From an uncultured bacterium (lineage in GTDB: Bacteria > Bacillota > Clostridia > Lachnospirales > Lachnospiraceae): a stretch of 64,000 nt of DNA. Below, piece by piece: positions 54,414-61,137 of this stretch. Every line of letters starts with the position of its first letter. Position 1 is the first letter of the stretch. The translations under genes were made by a program, and so were the position numbers. The stretch is from the NCBI GenBank assembly GCA_948467735.1, contig CAOKFN010000012.1, forward strand, positions 31,424 to 95,423. The letters are read 5' to 3'. The notes under the pieces are model-generated. The model was not told where the DNA came from. It did no database searches and saw only the letters and a program-made list of their open reading frames with translations.

Positions 54414-54672
54414 ACCCATCCACTTCCATAAACCACATTTTATACAGCACAATCCACTATTTATGTGTAAATTTCATTCCCCTGAATATGTACGTCCAAA
54501 TATGCTGTCCTGCTCTCGTTATGCCGAACCGTTCCGCCGGCTTCTCCAGAGCGTCCGACGCCCCCCTTTCTGCCTCATGCGGCGCGCGTTCTGCCATTTC
54601 ATGCGGCGGCTTCCGTATTGCCCGCCCTTCCGGTCCGTCCGCCTCTCAACGCCCTTTTGGTCCGTCCGCCGT

Positions 54673-55785
54673 CTATTTCCCGCCCTTATGAAGCTTCAGA
54701 TACTGCGCATATGCCATAAAAGTCGCGGCCGCGCCCTTTTCGTCATCCGTTTTTATGGGTTCCGACAAATAATAGGCAATACTGCCGTCCCTTCTGCCCT
54801 CCTTCGGCCCAAGCCCCGCCACGGCGCAGCTGTCCAAAAGCCTGCCGTCCGCCAGCTTTTGTTCGATGACCGCCTCCAGAATCTCCTCGCCGGCCGCCTG
54901 ATATTTCTCCGCCAGCAGCACCTTCAGCCTGCATGCTTTCAGGATGGACGCCGCTATCATGGCAGAACCCGACGTCTCCAGATAATTTCCGGGAATCCCT
55001 CCATGGTCAACCACCTGCCAAAACAGCCGGCTCTCCTTATCCTGATACTGAAGTATCCCCTTGACGCCCTGTTTATAAATCTCGGCCAGCTGCCTGAAAT
55101 GGTCATAAACCCTGCCGTCCATTTCTTCTATGGTGTCCACCACGGAAACAAGGAACCAGCCGATTGCCCTCAGCCAGAAGTTCGCGGAGCATCCCGTCTC
55201 CTTATCGGCCCAGAAAATACTGCGGGACTCGTCATACCCATGATAATAAAGGCCCTTCTCCTTGTCAAACATCTTCTCCTGAACCACCTCAAACTGGCGG
55301 CAGATATCCACATAGCGGTCTTTCCCGCCAAATTTGGTATTATGAGCCATATAAAAGGGCTGTGCCATAAACAGCCCATCCAGCCACACCTGATTGGGAT
55401 AAATCTTCTTGTGCCAGAAATTACCCGCCTGTATTCTGGGCTGTTCCTCCAGCTGTCCAAGCAGAAGCTCCATGGCCCTGCGATACTTCTCCTGTCCGGT
55501 CTGCTCGTAGGCAAAAATGACAGCCCTGCCGGGATTCACGTCGTCCAGCTTAAAATCCTCCCGCACATAATGACGGATATCACCCTCCTCCGTCACATAG
55601 GCGTCCAGATACTCTACCACAAAATCCCGAAAACGGCTCTTCCCCGTAACCTCATAAAGCTGTACGGCCGCAAGCAGAAGACAGCCGTCGCCATAATTCC
55701 ACTTATCCGTCCGCACTCTGCTAAGGTCTTTATAAAAACCCTCAATATATTGCTCCAGCTTATCCGCATTTTCCCGTTTCAACAT
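54673..55785 (-). CDS. Unsaturated rhamnogalacturonyl hydrolase, family GH105 (second copy)
   Basis: The start at 55785 (GGGAGAAAGGG upstream) gives 370 residues without a signal peptide, close to the 373 of Bacillus YteR. The catalytic Asp region is NQVWLDGLFMAQPFYMAHN. LRAIGWFLVSVVDTIEEMD and LETSGSAMIAASILKA align in order with the other GH105 protein at 31497. The sequences are divergent, so the two probably act on differently linked or substituted unsaturated residues. It is divergent from the PL4 gene, with two large hairpin elements in the shared upstream region, and the AraC gene follows 259 bp downstream. Confidence 0.9.
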   Translation of the reverse strand: MLKRENADKLEQYIEGFYKDLSRVRTDKWNYGDGCLLLAAVQLYEVTGKSRFRDFVVEYLDAYVTEEGDIRHYVREDFKLDDVNPGRAVIFAYEQTGQEKYRRAMELLLGQLEEQPRIQAGNFWHKKIYPNQVWLDGLFMAQPFYMAHNTKFGGKDRYVDICRQFEVVQEKMFDKEKGLYYHGYDESRSIFWADKETGCSANFWLRAIGWFLVSVVDTIEEMDGRVYDHFRQLAEIYKQGVKGILQYQDKESRLFWQVVDHGGIPGNYLETSGSAMIAASILKACRLKVLLAEKYQAAGEEILEAVIEQKLADGRLLDSCAVAGLGPKEGRRDGSIAYYLSEPIKTDDEKGAAATFMAYAQYLKLHKGGK

Positions 55786-56056
55786 ATTCGCCCTTTCTCC
55801 CATCTTTCCCATGTTTTATTTATTTTACTCGAAAAATTTCCTGATAGGAATTGCTCTTTTTGCTTGTCATATTGCAGTTATTGCTATATTACTTTCACAA
55901 ATTTCCACAAAACCATTTATAAAAAATCTGTTTTTCTTATCATTTTTCCCGATTCCCACTATCCTTCACCCCCTCAATCCCCTGCGCAATTTTCACACAA
56001 AACAGCAACTTTAGCAATTTAACGACAGTTGATTTTATGCCACAATAAAGAAAACA

Positions 56057-56076
56057 AGTTCCCGCTCGCGGGAACT
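56057..56076 (+). repeat. Short hairpin preceding the first large element
   Basis: AGTTCCCG-CTCG-CGGGAACT is a perfect 8-bp hairpin. A near-identical hairpin (AGTTCCCGC..GCGGGAACT) stands at 56187-56206, before the second large element, so each large element is preceded by a small one. Confidence 0.6.
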
Positions 56077-56088
56077 GGAAACTGAAAA

Positions 56089-56188
56089 CAGCATCCGCCC
56101 GCTGACACCCGGATGGATTTCCGGACGCATTCTTTTGCGGCCGATAATTCATCCCCTTACAGGGTGTCAGAGGGCGGATGCGGAACTA
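56089..56188 (+). repeat. CGGAA-bulge hairpin element, PL4 copy 1
   Basis: This 100-base element opens CAG-CATCCGCCC and closes GGGCGGATG-CGGAA-CTA. The inner arm TGACACCC (56103-56110) pairs exactly with GGGTGTCA (56162-56169). The central part contains CCGGATGGATTTCCGG, which is shared with copy 2. Confidence 0.7.
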
Positions 56189-56219
56189 GTTCCCGCTTGC
56201 GGGAACTTGGAACAGAAAA

Positions 56220-56320
56220 CAGCATCCGCCCGCATGCTCCCGGATGGATTTCCGGACGCTTCCCCTGCGGCCGGGAATTCATCCCACTTGCATGGGAGCA
56301 GGAGGGCGGATGCGGAACTG
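56220..56320 (+). repeat. CGGAA-bulge hairpin element, PL4 copy 2
   Basis: This 101-base element reads CAG-CATCCGCCC ... GGGCGGATG-CGGAA-CTG, followed by GAATAGGAGG, the PL4 ribosome site. The inner arm here is TGCTCCC (56235-56241) with GGGAGCA (56294-56300). Compared with copy 1, both sides of this stem changed together, which shows selection or repair acting on pairing. Confidence 0.75.
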
Positions 56321-56339
56321 GAATAGGAGGAAAATGATT

Positions 56340-58049
56340 ATGAATCCTGTCACATTAACTACTTCAGGCAGCTGCTGTACCATCTCAAACGGAATATTAA
56401 CCCTCTCATGGAAGGAAGACGGCACCATCGGTTCCATTGTCCTAGACGGCGAGGAACTGGTCTGCAACACTCCGGAGCGTTCCGACACAAACGGAAAAAC
56501 GGTATTTTATGTGGATTATCATGCGGACGGCGCGTTCCGCAAATACCGCTCCCCCCGCCTGAAAGTCATCGAGTCCAGCGAAAAAATGGCCCATATCGCC
56601 TATGTGGACGCCACCGGATACTTGGCCATCGAATACCACATCATCCTGATGCAGGGCGAGAGCGGCTATTATTCTTATGTCATCGGAGCCAACAATACAG
56701 ACACGGAATTCGAGCTTTCCGAGTTCCGGATTGTATACCGCTGCGGCAGCCGGGTCTTCGACCACGCCTATAACAACGAGCGCCACGGCCTGCAGCCCAC
56801 TCACAAATACATGGAAGAGCATGAGAAGCTCTTTGACGAGACCTTCCGGCTTCCCGACGGCGAGAAATACACCAACGGAGACGTTTATTCCAAATATGAC
56901 TATGCGGGATACTTCTCTGAAAATCCCGCATGGGGACAATACGGGCACGGATATGGCTTCTGGCTGATTCCCGTCTCCACGGAATACTATCCCGGCGGCC
57001 CCTTAAAGCAGGAGCTTCTGGTTCATTACGACGGCATCGTACTGAATTATTTCACAGGCTCCCATTTCGGCACGGGCGCCCTTCATGTACCCATCGGCTG
57101 GAAGAAATTTTACGGACCCTTTTACCAATATTTCAACAAAGGGGACGACCCCGACGCCCTCTATCAGGACGCGCTCGCGAAGGCGGCGGAGGAACAGACG
57201 AAATGGCCTTATCAATGGGTATGCGACCCACTCTATCCCTTGGTGCGAAGCGAGGTAAAGGGCCGGCTGGTATTTGAGGACGGAAGTCCCTGCACGGACG
57301 CCACAGTAATTTTGGGAAAAGGAGGCTTTGACAACGGCCTTAACAACAGCCTTGTGATTGAGAAACAATCTTCGGATTATATTTACTATGCGGCTACGGA
57401 CGCGGAGGGGAACTTTACCCTGAAAAATGTGCGCTTTGGTACATACGCCCTTTTTGCCTACCAGACGGGCGGCAGCATTACAGAACAGCTGCAGGTGAAC
57501 GATCTTGTCATCTCCTCCCCCAGCCAGACGCTTGCGCCCATCACATGGAAGCTTCCCGCCCGCAAGGTTCTCTGGCAGCTGGGCAGAGCAACCAGAACCT
57601 GCGAAGGATACCGCTATGGGGGAGAACTGCGCAATCACAAATGGATGGGCATGGTGCCGGAAACCCTGCACTTTACCATAGGAACCAGCGTCGAAGCGCA
57701 GGACTGGTATTACGCCCAGACCAAACCGGGCGTTTGGTATCTGCATTTTACCCTCGACGCCCTCCCCGCCTCCCCCTGTCGGCTGATTATAGCCATCGCC
57801 GGGGCGAAGGGCGGCCTGTTGAAAGTATTCCTAAACGGCGATAAGGACGAAGACATGATTAACGAAACCTATCTGGCAGGCGACGCCGCCATTTACCGCA
57901 GTGCCACGAAAAACGGACGCTACCGCCGCATTGAGATTCCCATCGCCCCCGGGATGCTGAAAGAGGGCGAGAATACCATCCTGCTGGCAAATCAGGACAG
58001 CATGATCATGTATGATACCATTCTGCTTTCTGAAAATTATGAGAATTGA
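56340..58049 (+). CDS. Rhamnogalacturonan lyase, family PL4, predicted cytoplasmic
   Basis: AGGAGG lies 9 bases before the ATG at 56340 (an ATG at 56334 is too close), giving 569 residues. The three-domain PL4 layout is visible. The catalytic beta-sandwich spans about residues 1-310 (YHIILMQGESGYYSYVIG, WGQYGHGYGFWLIPVSTEYYPGGPLKQEL, GTGALHVPIGWKKFYGPFYQYFN, each in part). A fibronectin III-like domain with VKGRLVFEDGSP and FTLKNVRFGTYALFAYQ follows, then a carbohydrate-binding-like domain. PL4 enzymes cleave the rhamnogalacturonan-I backbone by beta-elimination. No signal peptide is present, unlike most PL4 enzymes, so it probably shortens imported oligomers and produces the unsaturated ends used by GH105. 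It is divergent from the second GH105 gene. Confidence 0.88.
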   Translation: MNPVTLTTSGSCCTISNGILTLSWKEDGTIGSIVLDGEELVCNTPERSDTNGKTVFYVDYHADGAFRKYRSPRLKVIESSEKMAHIAYVDATGYLAIEYHIILMQGESGYYSYVIGANNTDTEFELSEFRIVYRCGSRVFDHAYNNERHGLQPTHKYMEEHEKLFDETFRLPDGEKYTNGDVYSKYDYAGYFSENPAWGQYGHGYGFWLIPVSTEYYPGGPLKQELLVHYDGIVLNYFTGSHFGTGALHVPIGWKKFYGPFYQYFNKGDDPDALYQDALAKAAEEQTKWPYQWVCDPLYPLVRSEVKGRLVFEDGSPCTDATVILGKGGFDNGLNNSLVIEKQSSDYIYYAATDAEGNFTLKNVRFGTYALFAYQTGGSITEQLQVNDLVISSPSQTLAPITWKLPARKVLWQLGRATRTCEGYRYGGELRNHKWMGMVPETLHFTIGTSVEAQDWYYAQTKPGVWYLHFTLDALPASPCRLIIAIAGAKGGLLKVFLNGDKDEDMINETYLAGDAAIYRSATKNGRYRRIEIPIAPGMLKEGENTILLANQDSMIMYDTILLSENYEN

Positions 58050-58118
58050 GTTTTAAATTCAGTACCAAAAACACTTAACACCGCACCGAAATTTCTTAAA
58101 ATCTGCACCATAGTTTCC

Positions 58119-58146
58119 AAGGCCGGACAGCCCTCTGCCCGGCCTT
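58119..58146 (+). terminator. Hairpin terminator after the PL4 gene
   Basis: AAGGCCGG (58119-58126) pairs exactly with CCGGCCTT (58139-58146). Only a weak T/A-rich tail (ATCAATATT) follows. Confidence 0.5.
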
Positions 58147-58519
58147 ATCAATATTGCACTTCACATTTCCTGCGATACCGCCCATCTACGCCAAATCCCC
58201 CGCGGCAGACCAAATATGCCCTTTCGGGCACACGGATATCTCCTTTGGTCTGTGTGACCTTTTCGAGCGCATGGACGCCTCCTTCGGAACCTTCCCCCCG
58301 CTGACGGCTCCACGCCGGGAAGGTTCCTGCCAAGAGCCGTCTGTTTCTCAAACAGCTCTGAATTTCCCCATTTTTTCAATCTGCTTTCTGCAAAGCCGCA
58401 TAAATACGAGACAAATGGGAAATGTCATCCGTGATTGCTCCTTCTATGGAAAATACTGATTTTATGCGGGTTTCAGAGGCGTTTTTTCAAAAATGCGGAA
58501 ACTCAAGGCAAGTAACTTC
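58147..58519. other. Non-coding region with two large inverted repeats
   Basis: No supported gene. CAGACCAAA (58206-58214) pairs with TTTGGTCTG (58244-58252) around an inner GCCC-TTTC-GGGC hairpin. GGAACCTTCCC (58286-58296) pairs with GGGAAGGTTCC (58317-58327). Short minus-strand frames cross it but lack family likeness. Confidence 0.5.
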
Positions 58520-58548
58520 TTGCTTCCTTTTGTATAATATGATATACT
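58520..58548 (+). promoter_or_regulatory. Promoter of the hemerythrin-response regulator gene
   Basis: TTGCTT (58520-58525), 17-base spacer, TATACT (58543-58548). It predicts a 5' leader of about 248 bases. Confidence 0.65.
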
Positions 58549-58555
58549 AAATACG

Positions 58556-58803
58556 TAAAAACAAAATCCTTTTCACACGCAGGCATGTCCGAACTGCCTG
58601 TGAAAAATCAGTCGTAATATGCGAAAAATCGACGGCGGCGCCAAGCCGCTGTTTAGCGTATACTTAAAAATATATCTATCGAACCGAATACCCCTCGGCA
58701 TTCGCTGGCACGGATAAGCCCTGACACATCCGTCCGGCTCACTGCCTGCGGGAATTAACAAATATAGATAAAATATGATTGCGATATGGCGGAGGATTAA
58801 AAA
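58556..58803 (+). ncRNA. Long structured 5' leader of the hemerythrin-response regulator gene
   Basis: The predicted untranslated leader contains several hairpins: TTTTCA..CAGGCA with TGCCTGTGAAAA near 58571-58606, CGGC-GCCAA-GCCG near 58634-58650 and ACGGAT..ATCCGT near 58710-58733. It resembles neither class of c-di-GMP riboswitch nor others I can recall. Regulation in the leader is suggested only by its length and folding potential. Confidence 0.35.
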
Positions 58804-60180
58804 ATGGGAAATCAATTTGCATGGAATCATCGATACGATATCGGAGTGGACGTTATCGACCAAGAGCATCAAAAGCTTTTTCGTATTCTCAATAAATTAT
58901 TTGATTTGGGACAGGAGGAGAAGAAAAGCCAATGGATCTGCCGGGAAGCGGTAAAATATTTCAAGGATCACGCGATTCAGCATTTTCTTGACGAGGAAGA
59001 ATACATGGAATCCATAGGCTACGCGGAGCTGGAAATGCACAAACGCATTCACAGGAACTTTCGCGAGACGACGCTGCCGGCCTTGGAAAAAGAATTGGAA
59101 CTGACAGATTATTCGGAGGAGTCGGTGGATCATTTCCTCGGCGTATGCGCGGGATGGCTGATCGGACATACCATGATAGAGGATCAGGCCATTGTAAACG
59201 GAGCTCCCCTGAAACAGTGGGAAAATCTTATGCCTGAGGAAGAGCAGGCGGTGATGAAGCAGACAATCGCCAGCCAGCTGCACGGCATGTTTCAGCTGAG
59301 GCCGCGGATGATCAGCAACTGTTACGGCGGCGAAAAGTTCGGGAACGGCATTTATTATCGTTTGATTTACAAAACCAAAGAGAAAAAGAAATGGGAATTC
59401 CTTCTGGTTTTTGAGGAACAGCTGATCGTCAGCACCATCGGCAGCGTGATAGACACGAAAGCCAAGGCGGTAAACACCATGCTGATGAACGCCGCCAGAT
59501 ACACCGCAAGGCAGCTGATCGGGCATATCAAGGAACATTTCCCTTCCCTGAAGGAATCCGAAGTACAATCCGAACAGCTGCTGAATTACGAGCAGTTCCA
59601 AAAGATATTTGAAAAAAACAGCCCCCAGTTCAGCCTGCTGTTTGACACCGGAAAAGGATATTTTGCCTACTGCATGACTACGTCGGATACCTTCACGGAC
59701 GAAGACGGAATCTCCATCATCACGGAAAACGCCATGGCAAACATTGAGAAATACCTGAATCAGAACAAGGCGGAAAAGGCTGCCTCTGAGGCAAAAAGAA
59801 AGCTTCTTGTGGTGGATGATTCAGAATTTATGCTGCAGATGATGCAGCAGCTGTTCGGCAGCGATTATGATGTGGTTACGGCCACGTCCGGACTGTCCGC
59901 CTTCAGAAGCATTACGCTCAGCAGGCCGGATCTTGTTCTGCTGGATTACGAGATGCCCGTATGCAACGGAAATCAGATTCTGGAAATGATCCGCTCCGAA
60001 AAAGAATTCGCGGATATCCCAATCATTTTCCTGACCAGCAGGGTGGATAAGGAAAGCGTCACAAAAGTACTTGAGCTCAAGCCCCAAGGATATCTGTCCA
60101 AATCGCTTGCGCCTGATAAGGTCAAAAAAGAAGTCGATCTCTTCTTTGAAGGGAAAGGACAGGCGGCGCGTGCGCGATAA
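58804..60180 (+). CDS. Hemerythrin - CheX-like - response-regulator fusion protein
   Basis: This 458-residue cytoplasmic protein has a GGAGG ribosome site. Residues 1-135 form a bacteriohemerythrin with all seven di-iron ligands in place: His22, His60, Glu64, His79, His83, His122 and Asp127. Residues from about 140 to 325 resemble a CheX-type phosphatase/chemotaxis domain (VMKQTIASQLHGMFQLRPRMI, YYRLIYKTKEKKKWEFLLVF, FDTGKGYFAYCMTTSD), although this assignment is tentative. Residues from about 333 to 455 are a receiver domain (KLLVVDDSEFMLQM, phospho-acceptor Asp381 in VLLDYEMP, FLTSR, GYLSKSLAP). The protein could couple oxygen or nitric-oxide sensing to phospho-signalling. No kinase or chemotaxis gene is nearby. 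Two terminators follow it. Confidence 0.85.
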   Translation: MGNQFAWNHRYDIGVDVIDQEHQKLFRILNKLFDLGQEEKKSQWICREAVKYFKDHAIQHFLDEEEYMESIGYAELEMHKRIHRNFRETTLPALEKELELTDYSEESVDHFLGVCAGWLIGHTMIEDQAIVNGAPLKQWENLMPEEEQAVMKQTIASQLHGMFQLRPRMISNCYGGEKFGNGIYYRLIYKTKEKKKWEFLLVFEEQLIVSTIGSVIDTKAKAVNTMLMNAARYTARQLIGHIKEHFPSLKESEVQSEQLLNYEQFQKIFEKNSPQFSLLFDTGKGYFAYCMTTSDTFTDEDGISIITENAMANIEKYLNQNKAEKAASEAKRKLLVVDDSEFMLQMMQQLFGSDYDVVTATSGLSAFRSITLSRPDLVLLDYEMPVCNGNQILEMIRSEKEFADIPIIFLTSRVDKESVTKVLELKPQGYLSKSLAPDKVKKEVDLFFEGKGQAARAR

Positions 60181-60252
60181 CAGGCGGCGATTCCGGTCGA
60201 TTTCTCCCTCCTGCCATGCAGGCCATGCGGCGCATATGCGACCCTCATTTAT

Positions 60253-60318
60253 AAAATTCAGGCTCCAATTTGACAGGCGCAGCGATTCCCTGCCTCCCAA
60301 ATCAGAGCCTGAATTTTT
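60253..60318 (+). terminator. Intrinsic terminator after the hemerythrin-response regulator gene
   Basis: AAAATTCAGGCTC (60253-60265) pairs exactly with GAGCCTGAATTTT (60305-60317), followed by TCT, with a 39-base loop that can fold itself. Confidence 0.65.
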
Positions 60319-60339
60319 CTAATGAATGAAAATACTTGT

Positions 60340-60406
60340 GCGGACGAACGCAGATTGAGCCAGCGTGTTTTATTACACGCCCTCCTGCGGCGTCCGCCGT
60401 ATTTTT
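60340..60406. terminator. Second terminator-like stem, between convergent genes
   Basis: GCGGACG (60340-60346) pairs with CGTCCGC (60391-60397), with an inner GCGTGT/ACACGC hairpin, followed on the plus strand by ATTTTT. It can also serve fucU on the minus strand. Confidence 0.6.
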
Positions 60407-60412
60407 GACCAT

Positions 60413-60850
60413 TTATTTCACTACGCCCTTCTGCAGCATCACGTTGGCATAGAGCGCCTCTTCCCCTGTGGCGATAATGGCATAGGCTTTTTTCGCTTCC
60501 TCATAGAAAGCAAAACGCTCTATATGACCCACCGCCTTCCCGCCCCGATCGTCAAAGCGGTCGATAATTGTCTGATATTCGTCCCAGATAGGGGTTTCAA
60601 CCGTATCCCCCGGCACTACCTGCATCAGCCGCACCGGCTGTTCCACATAAGTATCCAACGGAAACAATTCCAGAATCGCTTCCAGAATCTCCGGCACGCC
60701 GTGCCCGTCCATACGAATGACAATATGTTCTTTCCCCATGGATTCCGACGGAAAATTGCCGTCCGCAATCACCAGCCTGTCCCCATGCCCCATCTCGCAG
60801 AGCACCTTTAACAGCTGGGGCGATATGATCTTAGGAATTCCCTTCAACAT
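60413..60850 (-). CDS. fucU: L-fucose mutarotase (RbsD/FucU family)
   Basis: This 145-residue protein interconverts the anomers of L-fucose, supplying the form used by the isomerase. The N-terminus MLKGIPKIISPQLLKVLCEMGHGD carries the conserved His22 in GHGD (quoted in part: VLCEMGHGDRLVIADGNFP). The C-terminal region ANVMLQKGVVK is typical of FucU, not RbsD. The gene follows fucI on the same strand across a 287-bp gap filled with two full and one partial hairpin element. The last of these ends four bases before GGAGG. Confidence 0.9.
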   Translation of the reverse strand: MLKGIPKIISPQLLKVLCEMGHGDRLVIADGNFPSESMGKEHIVIRMDGHGVPEILEAILELFPLDTYVEQPVRLMQVVPGDTVETPIWDEYQTIIDRFDDRGGKAVGHIERFAFYEEAKKAYAIIATGEEALYANVMLQKGVVK

Positions 60851-60866
60851 ACCCTTTCCTCCATTC

Positions 60867-60967
60867 CAGTTCCGTCTCTTCGCTGCAGCGCCCCCTCAGG
60901 GAAGGAAATTTCATCCGCATAAGTCGCGGCTGAAATTTCCTTCCGGGCGCTTTCCGCTTCGAGACTG
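60867..60967 (-). repeat. CGGAA-bulge hairpin element, fucU copy 1
   Basis: Sense reading: CAG-TCTC-...-GAGA-CGGAA-CTG, 101 bases, then GAATGGAGG of fucU. Inside, GGAAGGAAATTTCA pairs with TGAAATTTCCTTCC over 14 exact bases around a CCGC..GCGG hairpin, and GCGCCC pairs with GGGCGC. Confidence 0.75.
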
Positions 60968-60979
60968 TTTTTATTTTTC

Positions 60980-61096
60980 CAGTTCCGTCTCTTCGCTGCA
61001 GCGCCCACCTCAGGGAAGAAAAATCCGCATAGTTCGCGGCTGAAATTTCCTTCCAAAGGCGTCCTACGGACGCCTTGCGCTTCTCGTTCCGGAACT
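60980..61096 (-). repeat. CGGAA-bulge hairpin element, fucU copy 2 (diverged)
   Basis: The 3' half is nearly identical to copy 1 (GCAGCGAAGAGACGGAACTG in sense). The 5' arm is replaced: it begins AGTTCCG, which pairs with the terminal CGGAACT, and contains an extra GGCGTCC/GGACGCC hairpin. It looks like a mosaic of two elements. Confidence 0.6.
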
Positions 61097-61107
61097 TTTT
61101 TTAATTC

Positions 61108-61137
61108 CAGTTCCGTTCCTGCGCTGCAGCCCCGCGC
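61108..61137 (-). repeat. CGGAA-bulge hairpin element, partial copy next to the fucI stop
   Basis: Sense reading is GGGGCTGCAGCGCAGGAACGGAACTG, the 3' end of an element. The fucI stop codon (61138-61140) adjoins it. Confidence 0.5.

Noticed and set aside
54414..54672. GC-rich gap between the GH105 and AraC genes as a small gene
   Set aside because: It contains degenerate GGCGGACGGACC repeats and short frames only, with no start signal. No support for coding.
54394..56022. 542-codon plus-strand open frame
   Set aside because: It is antisense to the second GH105 gene and runs through the GC-rich gap. No start signal or recognisable domain.
58148..58351. 67-codon minus-strand frame after PL4
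   Set aside because: It is built largely from the arms of two inverted repeats, which explains the open frame without a gene.
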